A DNA stretch of 64,000 bases, taken from NCBI RefSeq assembly GCF_030253575.1, contig NC_080561.1, positions 5,137,001-5,201,000 of the forward strand, written 5' to 3'. Source of the DNA: Rhododendron vialii (lineage: Eukaryota; Streptophyta; Magnoliopsida; Ericales; Ericaceae). Numbering within the stretch: the first letter of the stretch is position 1; every line of letters begins with the position of its first letter. The notes below the pieces were generated by a model. It was given only the letters and a program-made list of their open reading frames with translations, made no database searches and was not told where the DNA came from. Shown here piece by piece: positions 46,601-59,685 of the stretch. The translations under genes and the position numbers were made by a program.

Positions 46601-49248
46601 AGCAGAACACTACTACGCATCACAATGGAATTTTATTAGTCACAACTCTCAAAGCAGTCACCTCTTCATTGGTTTCAATTATAAACCCAAATAAATATGT
46701 CCTTGCGAATTATATATGCTGTTGGAAGATCAGAAAAAAAATATGACATCTGTGTCCTTATTTACCAAGTAAAGAGCAAAAGAAAGCTATCATGTTACAA
46801 ACCAAAATAAGGATCATGTTATAAATGACCTGTTCCACTACAATTGCTCCGGGTTGAACCTCGATTCTTTGCATACAATCCAGCAAAACTTGACTCTGAG
46901 AATCAGTTAATTTTCTGAATAGAAAGTGATCATTTAATGCCCGCTCTATGTGTGCCTGCAATATATGTCATCAAAATGAGCGCCATTAAAGGTTACCAAT
47001 AGGAATTGCTTCCAGAGAGAGAGAGAGAGAGAGACCATTATTGAATTATCTATGTCGTGTATAAGACAAAAACATAATTAGTGGATAGGAGGTTTACTTC
47101 TTCTTCCCAGGTCTTCCTGTGAGCTGGAGATGGAGGAACCCATAATTGCCCATTCTCTAGAGAACTTTCAATAACACGGAGCCGTGCCCGTGATAAATCA
47201 TGCCTAGCACGGTTGAACCTAGAACTCCAGCTTAGTGTTGAAGGAGACTCTGACCCTGTGGCCTCCACAATTTGTGGAACAGGTGGACGTAAAACGGCAC
47301 TTGGACTCGCTGCCTGGCCAACAGACGTCTGGCCCAAAGGAAAACAGAAAAATGATTCAAGGCAGGAAAACAGAAAAATGATTCACTAAAATTTTTGGAC
47401 AATAAGATCTCTTACATTAGTCAACCCATTAGTATGTACAACTATCACAGTAATGTCATCTGTACGAGTTTCATACTGCAGCCAAAGCCTATAAGATTCA
47501 GCAACAATTGCAGCACAAGCATCGCGTGGATCCTTGTATTTTGCAACCTGGAAATTAAGAAGCAGGTAATTAACGTTGATTGCTAACAGAGAATAAATTA
47601 GAGGAACAAGTTTGACTGTTCATTTGCATCTAGTAGATAAAGAAAGGTGATCCACAAAATTTCAAGGGAAAATGGACAGGAAAAACTAAATAAAAAATAA
47701 ATAAATAAAAAGAACTCCAAAAAAGCTGACCAACAAGAAATCTTGCTGAAAGAAACTAGATCACCGATAGTGATGACCTGACACACGCATGACTTATTAG
47801 CTGAAACAACTTCAGGACGATACCAGTATCACTTAGGTTGTTCACAATATCCTGGAAGGCTGGAACTGCAGTTTGAGAATGACCTAAAGACCGAACCTTT
47901 ATGGTATAAAAGGAAATTTATTTTACTTGATTTTTTTTTTTTTTTTTATAGCAATAGAGACATGATACAGATTCAAAATGACAGCATCTAAACTTGCTCA
48001 ATGAAAATGGAAAAAGGTATCACACATGCACGAAAGTATGCCATCGTCACAACAAACCTGACTCAGCTATCCGAATGGGCAGTTTGACAAGTGGAGGGCA
48101 TAAGAACTACTCGTATTTCCAGCTACAACTTATACCCCACTATTGGAGCCATAGAACATTAAGATCATGCAGAAATAAAGAGTAGGATTAAAACATAAAC
48201 AAGAAAAGAAAGGATACCTCACCATGTCAACCACGGCTTGGCTAGAAAGGAACTCAAACACCCCATCGCTGGCAATTACAAAGAAAGGATGATCTTGTGT
48301 AAGCTCCAAAACAACAATTTCAGGGTTTGCAACAACCCCAATTGACTCAGCAATAGAATCACCTAAACTTCTTGTAAAGGCCGTACCAGGGTACATCCCA
48401 TTTTCCACCCAAAGTCTAGGAGGATCACCATCATCAGCCTCTTCAGTACCCCAACACTGCACATCTGGGTTCTTCAGCCCTTCAATCTGGTCCAAAGTCA
48501 GAACTCTTGCTCCGCAAAGCTTAACCCGTTCAAGTTCATCTGCCCGAAATGGAGTCTGATCTATCGATAAGTCAATAGCTACAATACCATTCCCTTTTCT
48601 CTCAGCTATTACAGCCCTAGAATCACCAGAATTAGCTATGTAGAGTGTCCTACCACGAACTAATATGGTAATTGCAGTGGTCCCACTCATGCTATCATCC
48701 AAACTATCAGCATGCAACTGGGAATTTGTTGCCAAGAATGCAGCATGACACGCCTCAACTGCATCCATGCGAAAACTACTATTCCGGAGTAAATTCTCAC
48801 ACAACTTCCGCTTCACAAACTGTGAGCATTGAGCCCCAAATTCTCCATGCCCATCGAAAACCCCAAAGAAATGGTCATCAGCGTTTGTCCCAAATGGAGT
48901 GTGGATGCAAAAACTATCTTGATTAGCTTTATCAAGGGCATCAGGGTAATACCCTCTCTGAGACAAGTATGAGTACCGTAGTTCATAATTCCCCGACGGA
49001 ACCTTTACCGTCCGTGACCCTTCCGGAGGCAGGAACTGACCTGAAACCCTAGAAAGCCTTGTGATACCTACTTCACAATCCCTATTTCCACCGAGCTCAT
49101 TAAATTCATCCCCATGTTCGGCTCCTCCATGTGAAGAATCAGGTGAGAACACCGGAAACTCAGCCCGGACATTTTCTCTTTCCTTAACCCTGACTTCTTT
49201 AGGTATGCATATCTCACCAATGCAGGACTTTGAATAAACACAACCCAT
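40681..49248 (-). CDS. PP2C / cyclic-nucleotide-binding / protein kinase fusion (plant PKG type, At2g20050-like)
   Basis: Coding exons on the minus strand: 48223-49248, 47416-47547, 47098-47328, 46830-46955, 46395-46457, 46072-46154, 44037-44268, 43643-43959, 43415-43499, 43246-43312, 42805-43082, 42644-42709, 42369-42490, 41016-41172 and 40681-40923. They sum to 3228 bases, 1075 aa, in frame with GT-AG introns. Order: MGC N-terminus (possible myristoylation and palmitoylation); PP2C about 90-390 (FFGVFDGHGEFG, SGTTAI, ANSGDSRAV, TRSLGDS, ASDGVFE, TDDIT); two cyclic-nucleotide-binding domains about 480-725 (FGELALMYNKPLQASVRA; FGEWTLLGE); AGC-like kinase about 775-1060 (SLKRFSK, ADSLAPEIV, PADWWALGVLIYFM). 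The kinase has YRGVSPD for HRD and DFR for DFG. The family is reported as plant cGMP-dependent kinase; I infer signalling by linked phosphatase and kinase. An ATG five codons upstream is in frame; MGC is preferred. Confidence 0.92.
44269..46071 (-). other. Largest intron (1.8 kb) of the PP2C/CNBD/kinase gene
   Basis: It separates the first cyclic-nucleotide-binding domain's phosphate cassette (ends ...GELALM) from its continuation (YNKPLQ). It is larger than the other introns and low in GC, and likely holds decayed repeats. I found no separate gene and no clear element ends in it. Confidence 0.5.
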
Positions 49249-50050
49249 CACTGAAACCAGCACTCAGAGAAAGACTCAGATACCAGAATTACCCAAAGCT
49301 TCATCAGTTTCAACCTCTAAACAGTTGAATGTCTCAAACAAGAATATAATCCACAGGAATTAATCACTAAACTCTGCCTCAATGAAAACCAACTAAAATC
49401 CACCAATTGAACAACCTGACAACCCAATTAGTGAAGGAATTCTCTCAAGTATCCAAGTAACAAATTCCAGAAAACCCAAGTCAAATCTGGTCAAATGTAA
49501 CAGAATTCATTAGCTATCACTAAACCCTTATCTACTCACATAAATGGGTCAATTCCAGATTCCAGAAGTACTGAAGCGAAATCAAACAAAACCCACAAAA
49601 ACCCATGAACAATTCAAAAAGATATTGATGATTTGGACAGAAAACAATCTACATACACAAATGAATTTACGTTCTTGATACAGAGTTCGAAGAAGTTGAA
49701 AATAGACTAGCCAAAGAGATATCTACAGTCATAGTTAGACAATTTAAATGTGGACATAGACATGATATCGACTTGAATAGAGTATGGAAGATAGTGATTG
49801 CATACTTGGGAAGAAAATACAGAGACCAAGAAGCAGAAACTCAGAGGTAAATGGGACTCAGATGTTGTCTCCTTCGTCTTTAGCAGGTGGGCACTGGCCA
49901 GTGAGGAGAGAGAGAGAGAGAGATTTGGAGGCTGGAAAGACAGGCTGGGTGGGGATGTTTGGCTTGGAGGTCGTCGATGGCGTATCAGTACATGTGCGGA
50001 AGGACGGCCTTACTTTTTTGTAGGGACTGGATTTCTCCACGCTCTAATTT
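49249..50050 (-). promoter_or_regulatory. 5' leader/promoter region of the PP2C/CNBD/kinase gene
   Basis: No other gene is seen. A short GA tract at 49904-49922 and CT-rich DNA lie where the 5' untranslated exon or promoter is expected. The exact start site and any leader intron cannot be fixed from sequence alone. Confidence 0.35.
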
Positions 50051-51030
50051 TCTGAACGCGCCGGTCTTTGGGTACGGATAATGTGGAATCCAAAATTGGA
50101 TTCTCTGCGATCGCACAGGGCCGCAAACGAGCTGAGACGTGACGAGTTTAGACATGCGATTCGAGATGTGTCGAGCTTTGACGTATTCTAGAGTTAAGCC
50201 CGTTCAAAACTAGTCTCTCTCTGATTCTCTATCTTTATTCGTTTTATTACACGAGCCTATTTTAAACGAGCCAAGTTTTTATAATCAAACCAAGTGACAA
50301 CTTATTCGAACTCAACTCATTTACCGATGAGCCAACTCCTTTCGTTAAAGAAAGCCTCAAATCCAAACGTCGTGCTTTCATAAACATATTACACCAATTT
50401 AGTAGTAGTATTTAAATTCTAAACATATTGGAGTATATTACTGTATAGTCTGTATTAAGCGGGGAAAATTAAATACTCTTTAGTGGAAGAGTAATAATTT
50501 CAATGAATGAAAAGACAGTTTACAAAAAATATAACATAAAAAATAGAGCTACAAAAAGTAGGTTAAAAATAAGGACATATTTTTAAACTTAAAAATTATA
50601 GGTTTACGATTTTTTTTTTCAGGGTGTAATAGATCTTCATCGAAATCTATCAAATAATATCTATATTGCATATTTTTTAATTTTAGTAAGCCTATTATTT
50701 TTAAACTTGAAAATTGTAAATAAGTATTTATTTTTTAAGAAAAAAAATGGAACACACCCTAACTACGCACAATGGTGTTGATTACCTATAACTGGAGGAA
50801 TCATAAAACACGTCATAATTTTTTTTTGTCAGACAATGAGCTCGGTGAATATCTTTTCGGTCTAACCTTTAAAAATTCTGGGAAAAGAAAGCCTTGAAAT
50901 CTGCTCTCTGTGGTTGAGCAACAAAAAATTGATCAGCATGGTGACACTCTCAGACCTCTCCCCTACCTGCATTGAAGCATTTTAAACAACCAGAAAGAAT
51001 ATAAACAGCATTAAAACACCCAAAAGTACT

Positions 51031-51084
<54 letters not shown>

Positions 51085-53250
51085 TCCATTTAATAGCTTG
51101 TTAATTAAATTGGTAGAATATTCTCTGTCTCAAAAAAAATAAAATATATATTTGCATGTACGAAATATTTGTAAGTTTTGTAGGGGTGTGTGTGCATGAA
51201 GCATGTGGAGTAGGTAAACTGTCTATGTTATGCAATAGCTAGAAACAAAAAAATACTACCGACCAAGTTAGGGGATGGACAACTGTCACTTTTTTGGACC
51301 TCTCCTTGGTGAGTCAACATCTCCTATAGAAAGAAGTAAAAAAGAAATACTAGAAGAGAGAGGACAATTACAGAGGGTGGAAATCTAAGGGTTAGTACAC
51401 TTCAGGTTTTGCACGAATAATTCGAGTCATTCAATAATTTTAGAGAAAAAAAAATTGAATGAACGTGTGAAAAATTAGCTCAAAATTGAATAGGCAGGTG
51501 AAAAAACCGTTTAGAGATCTTGATATTCTCGTAGTGACACAAAACTTCTTGGATATAATTACAAAAGATTCATTCCTTTCGTATCAGCTACAAGCCTACA
51601 AACTACGAACCCCAAAAGGGTTTGACCATGCGGTTATGAGAAAGTAACTAAATGATTTGTCCTTCAAGAGGTTGTAAGTTTGAATCTAATGAAGGCCAAA
51701 CAATCTAAATTTTGAGGCCGATGGAGGTTATTTCAAAATTCTAAAATTAATTGAAACACGTATAAGTTGATCCGGAAATCGAGTTACCGAAAGAAAAAAA
51801 GAGGGCCTGCAACTACAATGAAAGTACAGCCAAAAGGAAAGGAACCCTCTGGTGAGATCGAAAATGCCATCCACACCCAACACCAAGATCAAATAATTCG
51901 AAAGTGGTCCCCAGATATGCCAATTGGGCACATCTTGGCCTCTGGTATCACTTTTATCATTAATTAGATAGATTGATGATTAATTTTGTAAATTAGCTCG
52001 GGCGCTGCCTAAATGAACACGCTTCTTCACACGTTTAAGTGGGAGAGATTAAAACAAGAGAGTGTAAGGTGTGATTAATGGTGGATAGCCATCAAACATA
52101 AAAGGAGAGCTAAAATTAGGATAGCTAAACTTTTTTTTGATAATCTGATGTCCGGCAAAACTTGTGCGCACCTCGACTGAAATTACCGATTGAACAAACC
52201 TTCAGTAGCCATAAGGTTTGGAACATTGGCCTTCGTAAAACTCGAACTTGCTATCTCTTGGAGGACAAGCTCTTTAATTATTTTCTCATGCCCATTTGAT
52301 CAGACGGTTGATAGCTAAGGTTGGATAGACTTTACATTAAAGATAGATAGGTTTATTTTGGGACCAGTCCAGCAAGGGGTGAGGGAATTGCCTTTCACCT
52401 CAGTTTCAAGACAGCTACAAGCCTACAGCCTACACAATAATAACAACGCCAACTTTATTGCACCAACAAATTAAGCTGCCCCTCATTACGTCACCTTTGC
52501 AAGAGTCCGACTACGGGTACCGAATATTAGAGTATATATTGATTTTACGTTGAAAAAAAAAAACCCTACTTTTACATTAAAAAAATATGTTATCAAAATT
52601 TTTTTTTGATTGTTTATATATGTCCTCCCTAAGCAAAAATTATGGCTCCGTCTATGCATGCAGGGTCTATTTTGGGTCTCATACAAATAATCTATACCGT
52701 ACACAACTTCAAATACTTTCACGTACTACATTAGTTGTTCTGGTTAAACTTTAGAAAAGTTCTATGGGATTGGTGCCTACAAGTTTCTAGAGCGCAGGGA
52801 AAAATTCCTAACTTCCTATATAAGTGTGGAAAAAAAAACCCCTAAAGTTTCAACTTATTTGTCATGCATGTAACATGAAGCAACGGCTGTGCACGTCTGC
52901 ACAATCTCACCTTTTTTTTGGACCTTGAAAGTAGCAATACATACATTTGATTTGAAATTATCTTATCAATATTGAAATGCATGTGATTCGGACCGTTTTA
53001 GACATAAATCTTGTGTGACACAAATTCTGTGTCCGCTATCCAGCGGAGCTAAAGACAATAGCAGAACATGATAGCGTCAGAGCACCCCCTCCCCATTTTC
53101 TGTTATCCAAAAAGGCACCACTTAATAATGCATTCACTTTTTCTCCCCTATGATTTGAGGTGACCTGGAGACCACGTCCTTGTGCATGCAGTTGCAATTC
53201 ATGTAGTAAAAAAACAGAGCATTATTGTATCTGGGATTCAGAAAGCAGAG
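50051..53250. other. Gene-free, repeat-rich stretch
   Basis: 50090-50345 is a dispersed 'gagctgagacg/cgagcc' repeat like 1355-1880. 50515-50760 is a copy of the MITE at 9275. 51034-51082 is an (AT)n microsatellite. 51600-51730 (+) and 52140-52325 (-) are related SINE-like remnants sharing 'atgagaaa.taa.taaa' and 'ttgtcct.caagag', with box-B-like 'aagttcgag'. No gene was recognised. Confidence 0.45.
51034..51082. repeat. (AT)n microsatellite
   Basis: About 24 uninterrupted AT units, likely polymorphic. Confidence 0.95.
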
Positions 53251-53254
53251 AAAG

Positions 53255-53455
53255 TTTTCAGTGCCTGGTGGGCACGGGCCACGTGGTGCCGAGCACGCAT
53301 TTCGGCCTTCCAAACGTGTTTTGGACGGCCTAAATCTGTTTGGGTTTGAGGGGGTATTTTGGTAATCTTATACTAAAAAATTACCCAAATAAATCTGAGC
53401 TGTCCAAAGCCGATATCGTGCTCGGCACCGCGTGGCCCGTGCCACCCGGCACTGA
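53255..53455. mobile_element. GC-rich hairpin MITE
   Basis: Inverted ends of about 40 bp: 'cagtgcctggtgggcacggg' and 'ccacgtggtgccgagcacg' pair with 'cgtgctcggcaccgcgtgg' and 'cccgtgccacccggcactg'. No clear target-site duplication was found. Confidence 0.7.
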
Positions 53456-55770
53456 AGAACTTCTCCAGAAAGCAAGTAAAATACTACTTTACCTAAAGAA
53501 TGAGAATGAAAGTGGAAGTGTTTTTTTACTGCCTTTTTATCCTGCACTTTTTGTTTCTGGTTTCATTCAAAGTGCAGGAACTTACAATTCTATCCTTTTA
53601 TATTTGTTTTTGTTACCGATGAAAGGTAACGTTGTAAAAGTAGGCGTTAATAAGGACCCGGAAAAGAAAGACGCGAAAAATAAGTGAATGTGAAAATCAA
53701 TTTCCGAATGCTGCAGTATGGTTTGTGTCCGGACATTATTTCAAAATGGGTCTTGCCATCCGCGAGGAACCCGGCTCGAGACAAATTATACAAAACTAAC
53801 AGTTATGTTCAACTTGAAACCACACGTTGACTACAGAAAACCATTAGCTACATCTTTCTTTTGTTTGTCATGTTCAAAATGTTGCTTACATCTGTGTAGT
53901 TTATAACTGGGAAATGATATTGGCACTCCAAAAATTAATGCAAACACTCCAAAAAACAAAGGAAAGTGGTTTTGGAGTTATACTGATTTTGGAGTGTCTG
54001 CATCAATTTTTGGAATGCTAATATCATTTCCTTTATAATTTTATATCATACTAGTATTTTTGTTGACGTTTGACCAGTTCCGCAACAAATTAATGAGCAA
54101 TTAATGTGCGGGAACATTAAAAACAAGATCTAGAAAACCAACATTAAAATAAAATTAAAAAACATATTAAACTTATTTACACGATTGGTTTTTGTTTTCG
54201 AAACCTACGCCTTTTGTGAGCTATCCATTCGGCAATTCAACTGTCCAAATCTCAATTACACCGTGCAGCATCCAAGCCATTCATTGCCGAGATGAAATCT
54301 AGACCGTTGGATTGTTGAACAGACGGCTTGGATAGTGCACAGCACGGTATCGTGCACCACCCACACAGCACCATCTCCTGGTTGGAAAAGTGATATGGGA
54401 AAAGGTGTTCCTCCTCTATGCTAATATTGTCTAGGGAGACCTTTTAAGGAATCGTTATCGGAAGTATTTTTACTGGTTCGTTTTTGTTTTTTAAAACACG
54501 AAAAGGAAAAATAAATAAAATTTGGGGCTATGTAAATAAAATAGGTGTTTGAAAAAAAAGATGGGCAACGGTATCTTCTTTTTTTTACCCCGACTGCGCA
54601 ATTCAAACTTCGGGGGAAACTAGCATACTAACCCACCACCATGATCCTTACTTAAATCATGATTTGTCTCAAGTGTCTTCTCACCAATAATGTGTTTGGG
54701 AAAGTATAACCTCCTTTTTGTGTGTTTTTTGTGGGGGATGCAATGTACTCTAATTGAAGAAAAAGAGTATGACATTAAACAGATCACATGGGGGTTGGTC
54801 CATTCAAGTATGAAAAGATAAAATATGGGTAATCTCAAGCTCACTTTTTAGGGTATACCAAATTAAAACACCGACAGTCTATTCAAGATTTCAAATTCAA
54901 TTATGGCAACTAAATTAGAGGGTTGCGCTCGTTGCGGGACTTAATTAACCCAACATCTTACGATGGACAGGTTAGTTTGAGGATCCGTTGGTCAAAGGAA
55001 AGGGGGATCCAAATTCCGAGACGGAGCCGTATGACATCAAGCCTATATTTTTAACCTACCCCGACTACCGCTTTTCTTTTTTACCACTTCTAAAGTGCAA
55101 GTATGGCTCCCATTACCTTTGTCAGGGAGTATTGCCTCTCTAAACTACACCGCTACCTGTACGGAAACTGATCACTCCAATATCGACTAAGATCCTACCA
55201 CATGTAAGTGGTGGTAGAAGTGTATATGGTTAGCCCCAATGAGGGGCGGAAAGTTAAACTTAGGCCTGGTTGATTCAGATATTCCATGGTTCCAACTTCC
55301 AACCACTGAACTATGTCATGCCAGGTTTTTCCTGTAGTAATACCGATTATGCTTGTATCCCTTTTAATCGTTGTACCTATTCCAATGATTAATAAATTCT
55401 TTTTTCGCAGATAAAAAAAAACTAAGCCATCGATCGTTGGTGGTAATCTCAAGCTTACAGATGAACTTGAAAAAAGACAGCGTGAATTCGCCCAAAAATT
55501 TGGCCTGGATGGGCCTCCACTGAGTATACTATTGTTTCAGAGGACTCTTTATTTAGCAGGCTTATAGGACACTTCAAAAAAATTCAGCCCAGCCCATAAG
55601 CTAGACCTTTATTATTTTTTCATTCGTTAAACCTAATCTACTCTAACTAAGGGGACTTGGAAATGGAATGAGTACTTACGGGAATCGAACATTGTTCATA
55701 TGCACGGAGTATAAAGGAGGTACTAACTACACTTCACTCCACTTGCCACAAGCTAGACTTCAAACTGCTC
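53456..55770. other. Gene-free stretch with one small MITE
   Basis: Apart from the MITE at 53909-54031 and a repeat with 'gacggcttggatagtgcac' near 54320, I saw no gene and nothing else I could identify. Confidence 0.35.
53909..54031. mobile_element. 123-bp MITE
   Basis: Inverted ends 'gggaaatgatattggcactc' / '...gaatgctaatatcatttcc'. Flanks tttataact (53900-53908) and tttataatt (54032-54040) form an 8/9 target-site duplication. Confidence 0.75.
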
Positions 55771-55779
55771 GAAACATGA

Positions 55780-55930
55780 CCTTCGATTGCGGCTATGATA
55801 GGATGTTAGTATATTAGGGACATAACCAGTACTACAAAGGGCCAACCGTTTACTCGATCAGCTCGAACCCATAACCTCACTCCCAGGACTCAAACCCAAG
55901 GGAGAAAGACCACTTAGCTTGGGCCGGTTA
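55780..55930 (-). mobile_element. SINE-like tRNA-derived fragment
   Basis: On the minus strand 'gctaagtggtctttctccc' (box-A-like) is followed by 'ggtttgagtcctggg' and 'gggttcgagctg' (box-B-like). No tail or flanking repeats were established. Confidence 0.4.
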
Positions 55931-55991
55931 AAATATCACTAGAAATTGGTTAAAATAAAAACAGAGGTCAAACTCAAATGTATTTTTAAAG

Positions 55992-56367
55992 GGAAAATTT
56001 ATAAAAATGGTCCTTCTAGTTTCACCCGAATTTCATTTTCGTCCTCTAAATATCAATTGCAACTCTTTTGACCTTCAAGTTTGGTTTTCGTACTAAGTTG
56101 ATCCAATTAATAATGTTTGGCAGCCAAACTGGACGAAAAAAATAAGATTGAGGGCAGACATCATCTATTGGATCAATTTGGTACGAACTGCAGCGTCCAA
56201 ACCGCCATTAATCCGATTTTTTCTGTCCAATTTGGCTGACAAAAGTTATCAAATGGACCAATTTGGTATGGAAACCAAACTTGAAGGTCAAAAGAATTGT
56301 AATTGATACTTGGACGATGAAAATGAGACGCGGATGAAACTAAGAGGACCATCTATATAAATTTCCC
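55992..56367. mobile_element. 376-bp Mutator-type MITE
   Basis: Ends 'ggaaaatttataaaaatggtcc' (two parts) and '...ggaccatctatataaatttccc' are inverted repeats, and the interior is also partly palindromic ('gatcaatttggta', 'gtccaatttggctg'). A perfect 9-bp target-site duplication, tttttaaag, flanks it (55983-55991 and 56368-56376). Confidence 0.85.
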
Positions 56368-57280
56368 TTTTTAAAGTTCAAAGATTATACTCTGAAGCTT
56401 CAATAGCTTTCAAGTCAAGCTCGAAAATTGTGGTGCTCAACTCGATCGGTACGATTATGTGGTATCAAAATATGACATATACACCAGGGTTTGAATCCAT
56501 TAAAGTTCTTTTAAGATCAAATTATGTAATCTTGTCTGCAAAGTTTGAACACAATTTTAAAACCCGTAAACATTTGAAAATTAAGAGTTCCCTGCTAAAA
56601 AAACATGACTGGAATAAGTCCGTGATCCGACTAGGTTGGACACACATTAGTTTACGTTGAGTTATTAGGTTCCGTTTCGCTAAGATACTTATTTTTTGCT
56701 TTATAAGATAGATCATTTTCTCACAATACATTACCTTTAATTCAAAAAATAATGAAAACATTTAAATAACCGAGACAGTACCATTTTATTTTATTTTATC
56801 ATGTTTAAGTTTTAACAATCTTAGGCGAGAGATCAAGATCACGTCTAAAGCGTGGATTCATGTTAGAAGTGATAGCAAATTTTTATATCCAACTAATTAG
56901 CTTCGGTAACATATGAAGTAAGTTGAAGAGCCATTTGCAAAAAGTGCAAGGGACTCTTCAACCTTTAAATCTTAATTTGATTAATATTTTGACTTTTGTG
57001 GACCCACTTTGCCAAAGAAATCAATTTACTTACCATTAATCATTATTATTATACTTGATGATCATCTCTCTTCAAATGTAATTTAGTTTTTATTTTGCCA
57101 TCTACGAAGGAGATGCTTAATAGGTGTAATCCTGCAATGTTTTAATTATCATCGCTCATCATGTTTAGGCACTTCATTCTAGTATTAATCACCATCTTTA
57201 TCAATGAAAATACAGTTTCTAAGAAAAACAATAGAGATGTCCTAGAAAAATTAATAATACTGTAAAACATAATGATAATA

Positions 57281-57573
57281 GGGAAAGTCTACAACACACA
57301 CCTCTTAAAAGGGTGTACTATATGCATATATTTTATGGTTCATTCATAACATTTTAGTGTGTTTCGTAACTTTTGTTCTAGAATTTATAACCTTTCAGCA
57401 ATACAATTCATAACATTTTTATTATAATTAATAACATTTTGATGTATTTCGTAACATTTATACGATTCGTAATTTTTTAGCAATACGATTCGTAACATTT
57501 TATCTATAATTTATAACATTTTGGGGGTGCATATGATACACCCAAATAAAGGGTGTGTATTGTAATTTTTCCC
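57281..57573. mobile_element. 293-bp Mutator-type MITE
   Basis: It begins 'gggaaagtctacaacacaca' and ends 'gtgtgtattgtaatttttccc'. A perfect 9-bp duplication, atgataata, is at 57272-57280 and 57574-57582. The interior repeats 'cgtaacattt' and 'cataacattt' many times. Confidence 0.85.
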
Positions 57574-57586
57574 ATGATAATATATA

Positions 57587-57857
57587 CTCCCTCCGTCCTT
57601 TATTTAGTGTCTAGTATTCCATTTTGGGCTGTCCCATAATAAGTATCCATTTTGTAAAGTTAAGGGGTAAAAGTTGGTGCATTGTCTATTTTGTCCCTAA
57701 AAGTATATTTCATTTTGAAAAATTAGTGAGTAAAAGTGTAATGATGATTGGTAAGTAAGGAAAGTGAAGGAAAAAATTGACGTGAAATGTGTAATGATGA
57801 TGTCTTTTTAATAAATTGGAGTTACGAAGCAGGATACTTAAAAACGGACGAAGAAAG
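57587..57857. mobile_element. Stowaway (Tc1/mariner) MITE
   Basis: It starts 'ctccctccgtcctttattt', the classic Stowaway terminus, and ends 'aaaacggacgaagaaag' (inverted). It is flanked by TA at 57585-57586 and 57858-57859. 271 bp, no coding. It lies 4 bp from the target-site duplication of the preceding MITE. Confidence 0.88.
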
Positions 57858-57881
57858 TACAACCTGTCGTTTTTACTTTAG

Positions 57882-58040
57882 TGTGAAAACATAGATGTCC
57901 ATGAAGAAAAAAACAATAAATGTTCGAGATCGTTCTTTGCTTTCACCCTGGAGTAAAAACTTCAGGGTGAAAGCATAGATATCCATAAAGAGAAAAACAA
58001 TAGATATCCGAGATTGTTCTTTGCTTTCACCCTAGAGTAA
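57882..58040. repeat. Tandem duplication of about 79 bp
   Basis: Two units contain 'agatcgttctttgctttcaccc' (as two shorter parts) and 'aaacaata.atntccgaga', at 57882-57960 and 57962-58040. Confidence 0.75.
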
Positions 58041-59266
58041 AACAACAGCACTACAGTCACCACACAAGTTTTATCGCACATGTCTACAGCATGCGTATGG
58101 GGCCCACCCCGGGTTCTTAAAAAAATAAAAAAAATACCCATAAATTTTACAATAATTTTTTATAGAGTTCTGTAAAAAATCAGCTCCAACGAATATCGAT
58201 ATTTTTTCTGGATTCGTAGGGATAAAACTAAGCAGTTTCATCCTACACGTGCAGTAAACATGTTCGGTAAGCCTAGACTTTCTGGGAGTAAAAACAGGCT
58301 GTATGTATGGTTATTATGTCATCTTAATATTGTTCCCTCTTTAAAAGAGGCTCTTTCTTCTTTTAGTAAAGTTAATACTACTGCTCATGAATAGGATTAA
58401 AAGATTAGAGAGAAATTCCAAAACTTCATGAATCAAATAATTAAAGTTTCATTTCAATCAAAAGATTTTACGTACTATTGCTGGATGCTGTCGGCTAGAC
58501 AAATAAACATGGATAATGCGGAATTGAACAAAAAAAAAAAAAAAAAAAGAACTTTATTTTTGGATTTTGTCTTAACGTTTCTACACTGTCACAAGAATGA
58601 TATTGTTTTATCAGAAACTCCATTTATTTGTGTATTTTGTAGTGATACCATATATATATTCAAGTACTTATGATAAAAATAAAAATAAAAACTATTGAAT
58701 AGCCTCTGCTAATTTAAATAAAAAATATTGCTTTGGTGCTCAGTTTAATTAATTTATCTGGCTCCCTGAAGTTTTCTCCTCATACAAAAATAGATTTTAA
58801 TATATGGGCTTACCCTAAAAAAATAACTAATCAAATTTCATACAACCAACACAATTTTAGAAATAGATGGCGTGGTCAATGAAAGTTTAGTCCTTCTCAA
58901 ATGAATTCCTGTCTTCGGCCGCAACTACGAAATTGCATCCACTTTGCTCAACTTTATTTCATTTTTTATAACAAAGCTGGACCGGCTGATGCACAACTAA
59001 AATAATTCTAAGAGACTAATTCCATCATCTACTATATTTCGTTGTATTGTACTTCATTTCATATATGTCCATCAAGTTGCCAAACTACAAGAAAGATGAC
59101 CAAAAAGTGATGCATATATTGAATGGAAGAATTTGGAGTATATATTTTGGCTATAATTCTATTTCTTGATTGTCACTTGTTTGTGAGTCCTAAAATGCAT
59201 TCGAACAAAGCTGCTAGGGGTCAACTGAAAATCCAATAAATTTATCATACAATGACTTCTATGCAT
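58041..59266. other. Gene-free stretch
   Basis: No gene or recognisable element was seen apart from an A homopolymer near 58530-58548. Confidence 0.35.
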
Positions 59267-59275
59267 TTTAAAAAA

Positions 59276-59685
59276 GAGAATAAATTTTATCCATCGTCAG
59301 TGTAGAACCTCATCTTTCCATCATCACTTATTATGGGCATTATCGAGTGTCTATTATTGTGATCTGAACCGTTTATATTTTAAGACCCGCTATATAGAGC
59401 TTGATCGGAAGTCGATAGATATATCAAAATTTAAATTTTGGTTATAAAATGGATGATTTGATTTCTGTTAATAATAATAAAGATAAACTATCAATTTTAC
59501 AAAGCAAAATTCAATTTTTGATACTCTTATCAATGTTCGATCAACTTTATTTTTTGAATGGGTACACTACTATATGGGGTTTATAAGATAAACGGTTCAA
59601 ATCAACAATAAACACATGGTAGGACTGAAAAATGTGGTGGTGGAAAAGTAAAATTTTCTACCGTCAGTGGAAAGAATTTAATCTC
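59276..59685. mobile_element. 410-bp Mutator-type MITE, relative of the one at 6247
   Basis: Ends 'gagaataaattttatcc' and 'ggaaagaatttaatctc' are inverted. A perfect 9-bp duplication, tttaaaaaa, is at 59267-59275 and 59686-59694. The interior 'tcaaaatttaaattttggtt' is shared with 6391-6411. Confidence 0.85.

Noticed and set aside
53340-53687. 115-codon frame overlapping the GC-rich MITE
   Set aside because: Half of it is the MITE arm and the rest has no recognisable domain.
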